Positions 23,053-33,154 of a stretch of DNA of 64,000 nucleotides are shown here, piece by piece (within the stretch, counting starts at the first letter, position 1; every line of letters starts with the position of its first letter). This DNA is from Coix lacryma-jobi var. lacryma-jobi (Eukaryota > Streptophyta > Magnoliopsida > Poales > Poaceae). The translations under genes were made by a program, and so were the position numbers. Below the pieces are notes generated by a model. The model ran no database searches and had not been told where the DNA came from. It saw only the letters and a list, made by a program, of their open reading frames with translations. The stretch spans positions 112,123,204 through 112,187,203 of the forward strand of contig CM019827.1 of assembly GCA_009763385.1 (NCBI GenBank), written 5' to 3'.

Positions 23053-24612
23053 TCACTCATCATCCGAAGCTATCTTGTCCCACTGAACTTCTTCTTCCTC
23101 CTCATCATCATCATCGTCATCATCGTCGTCGTCGGACTCTACCACGGCCTTCCCCTGACGGTGAGTGGAACTGGTGTAGCGGGTCGAGGTCGAGGCACGT
23201 GTAGAACGACGGGGTGGCACAGGCACTATCTCCTCCTGCTCCTCATCTCCATTTGAGTCTATGTCATCTGAGTCGAGACTGGAGAGGTCGAAGTGAGGTG
23301 GAGAGCGGGGTGGAGGTAACGGCGAACGTCCCGCCCGCTCTCGCTCTGCTCGCTGCTCAACGAGTGCCTGGTGAGCTGTCTGGGCTGCGTAGGTGCAAGT
23401 AGAGAAGATGGTCTTGATCCATTTGGCCAACTTGCTCTTCTTCTTCCTCTGATAGGAAGGGCGAGAGCTCTCTAGCCTGTCAGCTGCTGCTGCTGCCCCT
23501 AATGCTGCTCCTCTCTTCTTCTCTGCACGGTATGGCTCATGCAACCCATCCTTAGCAAAGGTATAGCCGGAAACCATCTCAATCATAAACATGATGTAGG
23601 GGGCATATAGAACTGCCTTCCTAGCATCCTCGGCTGCAACCTGAAGCTCAGTCCATATAAAGCTGGATATGGAAAAGCGATTAGCCCCTGGGGCCATCCT
23701 AGCCAACATGTTCCTGCCATATCCATACAAGTTAGAATGGGACCCACTCTTTGGGTTGAGAGTTTGCCTGAAGAGGTTGTTCAACATGTAATAAAAACCT
23801 TGTAGTCCCTTGACCAACCCATCTGCCTTCCGAGGGTCCTCATACATGAAAGCAATCTCAGAATCTGTCAACGTCCTCTCATCATGCAGATTATCAAGCT
23901 CTCTATCCTCGCTGCCCAAACTGAGGATCCTACTAAAGGTCTCATAGGTGACCTTGTAGTGGCGACCCTCGGTCATCCAGTGCATCTCCTCAACCACATT
24001 ATCAACATACAAAGTTGCATGAAACTGATGGATGATCTCAGTGTTCCAATTATAGCTAAATCCCATCAAATCATACATGTTTCTTGCCTTGCACGCAGCC
24101 ACCACCCTATTGATGTCACGGTCAGTCTTGCTCTCTAGATGCTCCCAATCAACATACTTCATGTTCAGAATCTTTTGCTTCTTAGCATTGTACAGGACTG
24201 AGCGATAGAAATCTGAATGGAACTCGTTCCAGAACCTGTAATCAATGCCCATATCCTTTTGATGGTTGTATGGGTTGTGCTGGCGCTGAGACTTGACCGA
24301 ACTGAACTGCTGATAGTATGACAGGGGCTGCCTGTCCCTGGTGTCCTGAGGAGGCCTCTCCTGCACATCCTCTGTGTAGGGCTGCAAGTGTGCTCTGCTG
24401 ACCTCTGCCAGGTGCTCTGGGGTGTTGGGATAGAGGTCATCCCGAATCTGACGACCCTGCATCTGCAGGCGAGCCTCATCCCGGATCTGCTGCCTCGCTG
24501 AAACATCTCCTTGGGAGCTAGAGCCACCTCGACGGGATGGCTGCTTGCTCCTCCCCCTGAGCGGATCCATCCTCTGCTTGACCCTTCTCTCATCTCCTCT
24601 TCCGCCCGACAT
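23053..24612 (-). CDS. Element C extra ORF at the env-like position (519 aa)
   Basis: This intact minus-strand frame of 519 codons starts at the ATG at 24612 (MSGGRGDERRVKQRM) and lies after pol and before the 3' LTR. Residues 1-110 are Arg/Gln-rich and probably disordered. Residues about 115-345 form a Trp/Tyr-rich globular segment containing YVDWEHLESKTD and EEMHWMTEGRHYKVTY. A basic stretch (RKKKSKLAKWIK) is near residue 395, and the tail has a run of ten Asp followed by Glu (encoded near 23100-23140). I see no signal peptide or convincing membrane helix, so a viral envelope function is not supported. The segment resembles the 'putative plant transposon protein' type found in grass retroelements; its role is unknown. 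An AG splice acceptor abuts the ATG (24613-24614), which suggests expression from a spliced RNA. Palindrome clusters lie on both sides. Confidence 0.78.
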   Translation of the reverse strand: MSGGRGDERRVKQRMDPLRGRSKQPSRRGGSSSQGDVSARQQIRDEARLQMQGRQIRDDLYPNTPEHLAEVSRAHLQPYTEDVQERPPQDTRDRQPLSYYQQFSSVKSQRQHNPYNHQKDMGIDYRFWNEFHSDFYRSVLYNAKKQKILNMKYVDWEHLESKTDRDINRVVAACKARNMYDLMGFSYNWNTEIIHQFHATLYVDNVVEEMHWMTEGRHYKVTYETFSRILSLGSEDRELDNLHDERTLTDSEIAFMYEDPRKADGLVKGLQGFYYMLNNLFRQTLNPKSGSHSNLYGYGRNMLARMAPGANRFSISSFIWTELQVAAEDARKAVLYAPYIMFMIEMVSGYTFAKDGLHEPYRAEKKRGAALGAAAAADRLESSRPSYQRKKKSKLAKWIKTIFSTCTYAAQTAHQALVEQRAERERAGRSPLPPPRSPPHFDLSSLDSDDIDSNGDEEQEEIVPVPPRRSTRASTSTRYTSSTHRQGKAVVESDDDDDDDDDDEEEEEVQWDKIASDDE

Positions 24613-24724
24613 CTAAAACATGGAAACTGTGAATTAGAAGACTGCATAAGTGCTGGTAGGTTATAGTGAGGCGATAGATTTTGATGGATAAGGTGTTACT
24701 TGGATCAAATCCCTGCTCATGGTC

Positions 24725-24771
24725 CGGCACTGCCGGGGCCCGGCACTGCCGCGCAGGGCGCGGCACTGCCG
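24725..24771. repeat. Palindrome triplet, element C, upstream of the extra ORF
   Basis: Three consensus copies start at 24725, 24741 and 24761 (spacing 16-20). It is a quartet lacking its first member. Confidence 0.9.
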
Positions 24772-25212
24772 CGCAGGCAGGCCAGATCTGAGCCAAGGAA
24801 CACCACATCCATCATCTCTATCACTTCCCTATCATCTACAAACCCTTCTACAACCTCTAAATACAATACCCATGGCGCATTTTACAAATCGGGAAAAACT
24901 TAGGGTTTGGGATTTTGAACCTTCACCTTGAGAGGAAGGAGAGGGAAGGAGACCCTTGGAGAAGAGGACGACGGAGCAGCACCGAAGGAGATCCCGAGCA
25001 GCACCTCCGGAGGCCGGAGCTGCCGGGGAGCACGGTCGGTGGAGAGGGAGAGTGCGGTCGCCCGGTCGCCCGTGAGAGAGAGATGAAAAGGAGAGCACGG
25101 GTGCGGTGAAAGGATGAGGGAGAGAGAGAGAGGGGGCCGTCGGGTAAGAATAGGAAAGTTTTCCCTTGGCCCCACTCGGTAACAAACCGATTCAGGCTGA
25201 ATCGGTAAGTCG

Positions 25213-25279
25213 CGGCACTACCGCGCCTGTCGCGGCACTGCCGGGGCCCGGCACTACCGCGCCTGGCCCGGCACTGCCG
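25213..25279. repeat. Palindrome quartet 4, element C, just after pol
   Basis: Four copies start at 25213, 25233, 25249 and 25269 (spacing 20-16-20). Two have taccg in the right arm. Confidence 0.9.
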
Positions 25280-25500
25280 GACAGTTACCTATAGACAGGT
25301 TTATTCTCTACAGCACTATATCTTATTCTTGGAGTGGACAAGTACTACTTGCATGTTATGACCAGTGACAAGTAATCAATTCAGAACAATGGTCATTCCA
25401 AGCAAGTTTCTTTCACAAAGGTTTTGAAACACAATATACGAAAGTTTTGAAATTTGTTTTACCTAGGTCATTCTAGTAGATCAATCAAGCATGCTAGGTT

Positions 25501-27902
25501 TCAAACTATGTTACGAGAGTCAAGGATATTTAGTTCACTTCTCAAAGCACAAAACCTTGACTCATCTAGAGGCTTAGTGAAGATATCGGCTAGTTGTTTG
25601 TCGGTGCTCACATGTCTAATGGCGATATCTCCTTTGATTTCATGATCTCTTAAGAAGTGATGTCGGATGTCTATATGTTTGGTTCTTGAGTGACTCACTG
25701 GGTTGTTTGCAAGTTTTATGGCACTTTCATTGTCACACAGGAGTGGGATATGCGTAAAATGACATCCGAAATCACAAAGGGTTTGCCTCATCCAAAGTAG
25801 TTGCGCACAACATGCACCTGCTGCAACATACTCGGCCTCGGCCGTGGAAAGGGCTACACAATTTTGCTTTTTAGAACTCCAAGACACTAAGGAGCGTCCA
25901 AGGAATTGACATGTCCCCGAAGTGCTTTTTCGATCTACCTTGCAACCGGCGTAATCGGAATCCAAATAGCCAAGTAGATCAAACTTGGAGCCCTTAGGAT
26001 ACCACAAGCCAAGGTTTGGAGTGTGAACTAGATATCTCAAGATTCTCTTAACGGCCACTAAGTGACACTCTTTCGGGTTAGCTTGAAATCTAGCACACAT
26101 GCACACACTAAGCATAATATCGGGCCTAGATGCGCATAAGTAGAGTAGTGAGCCGATCATGGAGCGATATACCTTAATGTCCACGGCTTTCCCTTCTACG
26201 TTGAGATCAAGATGCCCATTGGTTGGCATGGGAGTTTTGATAGGCTTGGCGTTTACCATGTCAAACTTCCTTAACATATCATGGGTGTACTTGGTTTGAC
26301 AAAGGAAAGTCCCTTCCTTTAATTGCTTGATTTGAAAACCAAGGAAGAACTTGAGCTCACCCATCATAGACATCTCAAATCTCTTAGTCATGATCCTACT
26401 AAACTCATCACAAAAAGATTTGTTAGTACTACCAAATATTATGTCATCGACATATATTTGGCACACAAAGATATCTCCATTGACTTTATGAGTGAAGAGA
26501 GTAGGATCGGCTTTGCCTATTTCAAAGCCTTGTTTGAGCAAGAATTCCTTAAGGCATTCATACCATGCTCTAGGTGCTTGTTTAAGCCCATAGAGTGCCT
26601 TATGGAGTTTGAAGACGTGGTTGGGGAACTTGGGATCTTCAAAGCCCGGTGGTTGCTCGACATACACCAACTCTTGTATAGGGCCATTGAGAAATGCACT
26701 CTTCACATCCATTTGATATAGCTTGAAGTTGTGATGGGCTGCATAGGCTAGAAGAATCCGAATGGCTTCAAGCCTTGCAACTGGTGCATATGTTTCTTCA
26801 AAGTCCAAGCCCTCTACTTGAGTGAACCCTTGAGCTACCAATCTTGCCTTGTTCCTTGTCACCACACCTTCTTCATCTTGCTTGTTGCGGAAAACCCATT
26901 TGGTTCCAATAACATTGGTATTTGGTCTTTCCACAAGTGACCATACTTGATTGCGCTCGAAGTTGTTGAGCTCTTCTTGCATGGCCATCACCCAATCCGG
27001 ATCATACAGGGCTTCTTCTACCTTGAGAGGTTCCAAGGAGGAGACAAACGAGTAATATTGACAGAAATTTGCCAAATGAGAGCGTGTCGTTACCCCCTTT
27101 CGTAGACTCCCAAGAATGTTGTCAACGGGGTGATCCCGTTGAATAGTTTGCTTGAGTCTTGGATGATCAATGGGTTCTGGTTCATCTTCAGCATCCTCTT
27201 CTTCATCTTGCTCGAAGATGGGTTGTAAGTTTACTCCATGAAGTGGAGTGGCTGCAGCTGCTCTGGGTGTACCCGGCACTGCTGGGCTTAGCCCGGAACT
27301 GCCGCCGTCCGGCACTGCCGGGGTCAGGCCCGACACTGTCGGGGACTGTATCTGATCAATCCCAGCAGGAGCTTCAGCTTGAGGACCATCTCGACCAGTA
27401 GCCTGCTGTTCTTGTGGTCTAATATCACCAATGGCTAGTTGCTTGATTGCTTCACAAGGTGGTTCCTCATTACCTACAACAACCTCATCAACTTGCTCTA
27501 CTTGAGAGCCATTAGTTTCATCAAACGTCACGTCTATCGCTATTTCAACCTTGTCGGAGGCCTTGTTGAAAACACGATAGGCATGCTCGTTTGATCCATA
27601 ACCGAGAAGAAAACCTTCATCAACCTTGGATGCGAACTTAGAGGCTTTGGGCTTCTTGTTCAATATGAAACATTTGCACCCAAATACTCTAAAGTACGAC
27701 ACCTTTGGTTTGTTACCGGTGAGCAGCTCATAGGAGGTCTTCTTTCTTCTCTTGTGGAGGTAGAGGCGGTTGATTGCATGACAAGCGGTATTGACGGCTT
27801 CGGCCCAAAAGATGTCCGGCGTCTTGTACTCATCTAGCATCGTCCTTGCCATGTCAATGAGTGTTCTATTCTTCCTCTCCACCACACCATTTTGTTGAGG
27901 GG
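25501..27902 (-). pseudogene. Element C Pol, second part (integrase C-terminus, RT, RNase H), separated by D
   Basis: On the minus strand the frame is open from the D junction at 27902 to the stop at 25501, nearly 800 codons. It contains the end of the integrase catalytic core with intact Glu (QQNGVVERKNRTL), a Pro/Ala-rich linker encoding the palindrome cluster at 27274-27341, reverse transcriptase (DVKSAFLNG, YVDDIIFGSTN) and RNase H ending ADIFTKPLDE. Removing D and one target duplication joins it in frame with 41797-42697. This part has no internal stop. It is inactive in the present genome because D separates it from the integrase N-terminus. Confidence 0.92.
27274..27341. repeat. Palindrome quartet 5, inside element C pol coding sequence
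   Basis: Four copies, three imperfect, start at 27274, 27294, 27310 and 27331 (spacing 20-16-21). On the minus strand they encode repeats of Ala/Ser-Val-Pro type in the linker between integrase and reverse transcriptase. Confidence 0.85.
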
Positions 27903-28269
27903 TGTAACACCTCTGGTGTTTAGCATGTAATTAACTTGACATATCATCATTATCATCTTTAAGCATCTTGATCATGATTTCATGTGTATGCATTTTGCTA
28001 AGTGTATCATTTTATGTGAAGTCCCTCTATTGCAAAAACCCTAATTAGCCCACTTCTCTCTACAAGGGCAAAATGGTAATTTCATCTCTGTGACTAGCTT
28101 TGTGTAATTCTTGTTCCTTTGGTGTCTTGAAGTTTTGTTGTGTTGGCCAAAGTTCAAAAATCAGAATTTGATTTCAAATCTCTTTGCAAAACCCTGATTT
28201 CCAAACCCTGGATTTTATCCCTCTTTTTGTAATTCAAAAATTATTCAAAATTTGAGGTTGGTCCAAAAA

Positions 28270-28640
28270 GCAAAGTTGTAGATCTGTCAAAGAGAAACAA
28301 CTTTGGTATTTACAAATTTTCAAGTTGCAGTACAAAGTTTTGAGTTATTTCAAATTCAATCAAACTCCAGTTTTTGTCCCCTTTTCAGTTTTCAAAATGA
28401 ATTCAAAAACTATTGAGTTTCTGGAAAAGTGTATTATAGCAAAGTTGTAGGTTTTGATAAAAGGAACAACTTTCATATTTGCAGATTTTCAAGTTTCAGT
28501 ATAAAATCCAAAGTAATTTTGAATTGATTCAAATCTCAAAAGTGTCCCCTTTTCTGTTTTCAAATATTGTTCAAACACTATTTGGAATTTGAAAATGTTC
28601 ATATTGACAAAGTTGTAGATCTCATTTTTCTGAGAAACTT
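28270..28640. repeat. Diverged 169-bp tandem repeat with hairpins in element D U3
   Basis: Units start at 28270, 28439 and about 28607. The third is partial. Each opens with caaagttgt followed 15-20 bases later by its complement (acaactttg or close), giving a small hairpin per unit. The copy in the 3' LTR starts near 38062. Confidence 0.75.
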
Positions 28641-29059
28641 TGGTGTTTTGAGTTTTTGTTGCCCAGTTCAATTTTTGGGAGTAATTCGCAAAATACAAAA
28701 CCTGCTCAAAGTCAAAAGCTAGGGCATAGCCCTGTTCCTCTTCTCCGGCGAGCCAGGGGGGGGCCCGGCCGCGCACCCTCGCCGGATTCGCATGCCGCCG
28801 CGTGTCTGAAGCTCCTTCGCCCAAACCAACTCCACGCCGAAGTGCAGATCATCATTCCGCACGCGTCTGTGCACAAGTTGACCTCGCACACCCGTCCCCC
28901 ACCCCGCAGCACCTCGCCGCCGCGTGTTCGTCGCCGGCGAACACAGCGCCCGGTCCCCGCAAGCCAAACCGCTGACCCTCGGCCTCGCAATCGATTGCGC
29001 GTGCTCCCGCCGAGCTTATCCACCCCTCTTCGTGCTCTCTACCGGTCTCTGGCCGCGGC

Positions 29060-29066
29060 TATAAAA
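29060..29066 (+). promoter_or_regulatory. TATA box, element D 5' LTR
   Basis: TATAAAA in a GC-rich setting (gcggctataaaagggc) is the probable start of element D transcription, about 30 bp downstream. The same box is at 38851-38857 in the 3' LTR. Confidence 0.75.
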
Positions 29067-30380
29067 GGGCCGCCGACCGCCGGAGTTCCACACCACCTCC
29101 GCCACCGTCGCCACCTCACTCCAGAGCCTCCCGTGCTCAACCACTTAGCTCAGGAGCTCCGCCGTGATCTCACGCAGCTTCCCCACTCCTCAATTTGGTC
29201 GCTACCGCCTCCATTCGCCCGGCGTAGCTCGTCGTTGTCATCTCCGGCAAGAATCCCGTCGAGGTCGGGATCGTGAAATACTCCCTCTCCGGCCTTGATC
29301 ATCCTCCACTGACCCCCGCATCACCTTCCTTGCTCCTTTGCGCCTCTGACTGACCCCTTGCGGTCGCTTGTGTCGCGCAGGACCGCCGAAGCGTCGGTCG
29401 CCGCCGTGAAGCTCCCGCCGAGCTCCGTCGACCACCTCCCTCCGTTCATCCCCTCACTGCGCCGAGCCTCCAAATCGACGCCGGTGAGCCTCCTGAAGCC
29501 TCCCATCTCCTCGGTTTCGCCTGAGGCGCCTCGTCGTGGCCGGCGTAGCAGCGCCGCCGTCGTCGGTGATCGCCGGCGAGCGGAGGAGAAGAACAGTGCT
29601 CTTTTTCTTTTTCTTCTTACATGTGAATAGTGTTCAGATTTCATCTTTTTGTATGATTTTCTGTGTGCATCCAAAAATTCTGAGATTTTTGTGGTAGACT
29701 CTTTACACCTTGAAGTATTTTATAAAAATATAAAACTTGACTTTTCTGCAAAAATTTGAAAATGAAAAATCTCCCTTTTAATTAATAAATGAAGGTTTTG
29801 GTATTTTTGGAGAGTGTTCTATAGCTCCAAAAATCTTGAGATAAAATTTGCAAGCTAGTTATGTCATGATGAGTCTCTGGTAAAATTTTGAAGTCATTTG
29901 GAGCAAGTTGTTTTTTGAGCTTTATTTTAATTAAGGAATAGTGCCTTTTGTTAATTAAATGTCTAGATTTAATTGAGCACCTTAATGACCTCCAAAAATT
30001 ATGAAATTTGTTTTGCCATATACTTGTACCCTAATGAACTTATGGGATTAATTTGGTAATTTTTGGAGCACCTTCATAAAATGACCTTTTTAAATAATTA
30101 AGAAAATAGAAAAGGTGATTAGGGTTAGCGTTGAATGCCCTGTGATGTGACTTTTGGATTGCTTGGTGTTCATAGACCCCTACCCTTTGGTCTATGATAT
30201 TTGTGATGCTATGTTTAAATGATGCTTAGAATAATTATAATAAGGTCTAGTTTAATCAATATTGCTTAAGGAAGAAATGGTTAACTTTTATGCTCAACCT
30301 AAATTCCGATTATGCCTTGCCTAAGAGTAATTTAGAATCAGTGGTATTATCTTGCACCATAAGTCCATATCATCATTCTC

Positions 30381-31655
30381 ATGAGCATTCATCATCGCAT
30401 CCGTATAGTTGACGAAGAAGGCCCTGAAGTCGAGGTAGCCACCGAAGGATCTGTCCCCGAGGCAACCCCGAGCTCCGACACCTGTACCTACCCCGAGTCT
30501 GCTCTTTTTGCCATCCAAGGTAAGCCCCGGTGCATTTAACTCTTTCCTTGAATTTATGAATGTTTCCTTAAATGTCTTTGAGTTAAATTATTGCATTAGG
30601 TTGATAGGAGTTGAGTGAAATCCTATCTGATGCATTATCTACCTTGACCAATGATACACCCGATACCTGCTTTTCAAAAACTATTTGCAAAATGCTTAGC
30701 AAATGCTATACACTAGATTTGCAATAAAAGTGCCAATTTCAAAAGTGTGATCACTTTAAGAATATTTATGGGAATTTCTGGTTTACTCCCACTATTGGCT
30801 AAGTATCTGATCCGTACTTAGTCAACGGGAAGGAGAGGTTGTCCTTGCGTACGGTGCCGTCATGTTGTAGTCCGGGACTCAACAGTTGACACCGACCGGG
30901 ACAGGGTTGAAAAACTGACAGGACCTGTACTCTTGGGTTAGAGTCCCGAGGTGCTTGTCGCTGGCTGGAAAATTTTAGGGACCACCTGTATGGGGGCCTG
31001 CTGACTAAGACTTGCAACTATTCACATACTCCGGAAAGCTTCGGCTCCGAGGAATCCTTTATTGGACCGACAACCGCGCACTGGGAGTGGAGAGATGGCG
31101 GAAGTAGCATGTACCCACGTGGGTTAAAGTCCCGGATTGGAGTGGTGTACTGTACTTCCGGGTGGCGTAGGACCGGGCCCAATCTTGGAGGAATCGTGGT
31201 AGACGAGTTGGCATATGCAAGCTTGGGTGCTACATATGCAGTGTGGATAGGGACCCTCAGCTGAGTATTATTTATCCGGATTAACGCTGCTCCTCGGTTA
31301 TGGAGACTTAGTCACTGACTGTCAACAGGGAGTGGTTCTCAACTAGGAATGTTTTGAAATGTAAAATGAATCATGAACGATGAAGATTTGAGGAATACCG
31401 AATCTTTCAAAAATAAAATAAGGTTTACAAAATGCTTTTCTGCAAAATACTTGATCTTGCTTAAGCCTTACCTTGACTACCCTAAGCCTGCATTCCTGAG
31501 TCTTCTCCCTTTTCTTTAGTCGGGTAAGTCTTGTTGAGTACCTTTGTACTCAGGGTTCTTTCACCCATGTTGCAGGTATGGCAGATTCCTCAGTATGCCT
31601 TGGACCCTGCTGTGTGACTGTTGTTCAGGAAGAGGCCGATGAGGCCGATGAGTGA
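30381..31655 (+). CDS. Possible two-exon small ORF inside the element D 5' LTR
   Basis: The ATG at 30381 (MSIHHRIRIVDEEGPEVE) opens an acidic frame, preceded by an in-frame stop. At 30520 it meets a strong donor (CAAG then GTAAGC). A strong acceptor (ttctttcacccatgttgcag, ending 31575) lies 1056 bases on. Joining exon 30381-30519 to 31576-31655 keeps the frame and gives about 72 residues ending in EEADEADE and TGA at 31653-31655. Unspliced, the frame stops at 30537-30539 after 52 codons. The same arrangement is kept in the 3' LTR with one missense change. It may instead be a 5'-leader intron whose exon happens to be open. No known domain is recognised. Confidence 0.45.
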
Positions 31656-32003
31656 TTATTCACCCTCGGGCTGGGTGAAGTATCTTTATCTTCTAGTTGT
31701 TGTCATATGCTACCCTGCCAACTCTATCTATTTGAACTATGGTCTGTAATAACTTCACTTTAAGTTTATGTTGAACCCTGGTTTGTAAAACTATTGTTAT
31801 TTAAGTCTTCCGCTATTTACTCCGATGTTATTTGTCAAAATGTTCAAGAGATTGTAACTGAATTGTGAGATGATCCTGCGGACATCGGGCACTGATGTAG
31901 CCCAGTGGCGGAACCCGGTCGTAATCTCTTGGCTGTACGGATCAACTGTCAGTGGTTGACAGTGATAAGTGGGCCATGGGATTAGGGCCGTTACGTCACA
32001 GAG

Positions 32004-32015
32004 TGGTATCAGAGC
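32004..32015 (+). other. Element D primer-binding site
   Basis: TGGTATCAGAGC, an exact match to the initiator methionine tRNA complement, begins three bases after the LTR. Confidence 0.92.
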
Positions 32016-32330
32016 ATCTCACTACGACGTTGCAATCTTTTTTGCGAAAACTTCAAAAGGTTTTTAAGTTCAAAAAAAAAAAAACTAAACTTGACTATTT
32101 TGAGTCCAAATTGCTTCTCTCATCTCATCTTGTCTTTGGCAACTAGTAGCAAGACAACTTGTTTAAGCCCTATGCACCTTACCTTAGTAGTTGCATTGCC
32201 TTGTTCCGTAGGAACGAATCATGCATCATATCATAATCACTTAAGTTAACTTCCTCTCTAAGTCTGTTGGGTTAGTATGCCTTTACCTTTTTCTTGCTAG
32301 CCTTTCTCACCTATAACCTCTTGTCCAGAT

Positions 32331-32939
32331 ATGGTCATTATCAAGCGGACTGCTCGCAAGTCGACTGGACCGAACGGTGTGCCGCGTCACCAGCTGGCGC
32401 CACGCGCCGGAGAAGAGACTGGAGAATCCTCCAACGGACGTCGCTTTCCCCGCCGCACCCGCAAGCAGCTGAAGGAGGAAATCAAGAATCTAAAGGCTGA
32501 GATGGAGAACATGGAGCATGACTTCTATCTTTCCCGCATGGAGTTTTATAAGGCACGAGCTTCCCTGGAGCAGGCCAATCGGAACACGGTTCGCGCTATC
32601 GAGCAGCGCAATGATGCTTGGAACCGCGAGGATGTCACCAGAGCCCAGCTCCATGGACTGCAGCAGTACACTGCCCAGATTGAGCAGTACAATGATATGC
32701 TTCATGAGGAGGTACATCAACTGTACGACCAACTTCACCCCGTGGCTCCACCTGTTGCTGAGGATCCAGAAGATGGAGTCGTGGAGGAACCTGAAGTAGA
32801 ACATGAGCCAGACCAGAATGAAGAAGTGGAACCTGCAGAAGATGTCCATGCCGAGGACGAGGATGAGGAGGAAGAGCCCGAACTCATCATCGAAGATGAA
32901 GATGACGATGAAGAGATGATCATCATCGATGACGACTAG
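32331..32939 (+). CDS. Element D accessory ORF upstream of gag (coiled coil plus acidic tail)
   Basis: This intact 202-codon frame starts at the ATG at 32331 (MVIIKRTARKSTGPNG), between the primer-binding site and gag. Residues 1-45 are basic. Residues about 45-135 are Glu/Lys/Gln-rich with heptad-like spacing (KQLKEEIKNLKAEMENM), a predicted coiled coil. From about 140 the protein is strongly acidic and ends in Glu/Asp runs (EDDDEEMIIIDDD). No enzymatic motif is visible. A pyrimidine-rich tract and CAG acceptor end two bases before the ATG. Splicing from the LTR donor at 30519/30520 would fuse the LTR exon in frame (…GAT then ATG). A coiled-coil scaffold or Gag partner is possible but unproven. 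Confidence 0.72.
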   Translation: MVIIKRTARKSTGPNGVPRHQLAPRAGEETGESSNGRRFPRRTRKQLKEEIKNLKAEMENMEHDFYLSRMEFYKARASLEQANRNTVRAIEQRNDAWNREDVTRAQLHGLQQYTAQIEQYNDMLHEEVHQLYDQLHPVAPPVAEDPEDGVVEEPEVEHEPDQNEEVEPAEDVHAEDEDEEEEPELIIEDEDDDEEMIIIDDD

Positions 32940-33154
32940 ATTCGTTGTGTCTGTACCATCTGCTTACCTAAAACCTTAGACTAGGTTTGGGGGCGTTAGT
33001 CTGTCTGTTGCCAAGTCTGGCATGTATCTTTCTTTTCCCTTATCAGTCTGTTGTCATCTTTATCAAGCCAGCTATCTTTGTATCAGTGAAGTTATCAATC
33101 AAGTCGTTTCAGAACCTTTGTCCATATATGCTGAGTTCCGAGTTCTTTATACAG

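Larger units (their letters stand above)
24613..25500 (-). other. Element C intergenic region between pol and the extra ORF
   Basis: No gene is supported. On the minus strand it contains a CT-rich stretch (tctctctc near 25120-25140), a GC-rich leader-like zone (24900-25150) and two palindrome clusters. It may hold a promoter or intron for the extra ORF; overlapping short frames in several phases look compositional. Confidence 0.55.
27903..32000 (+). repeat. Element D 5' LTR
   Basis: The LTR is 4098 bp from TGTAACACC to CGTCACA. It contains a 169-bp tandem repeat in the upstream part, a GC-rich promoter-like segment (about 28740-29640) with a TATA box, and an AT-rich zone with AATAAA near 29784. 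A potential intron-containing ORF follows (30381-31655). Confidence 0.96.

Noticed and set aside
23100..23140. Trinucleotide run encoding the Asp tract considered as a separate microsatellite
   Set aside because: It lies within an otherwise open frame and mixes GAT and GAC codons; treated as part of the acidic tail.
21180..25279. Palindrome clusters considered as a CRISPR array
   Set aside because: The 11-bp units are far too short for CRISPR repeats, spacers are 5-9 bp, and the host is a plant nuclear retrotransposon.
28656..29674. Long GC-rich open frames in element D LTRs on both strands
   Set aside because: Several overlapping frames are open at once, as expected for GC-rich promoter DNA; none has a recognisable domain.
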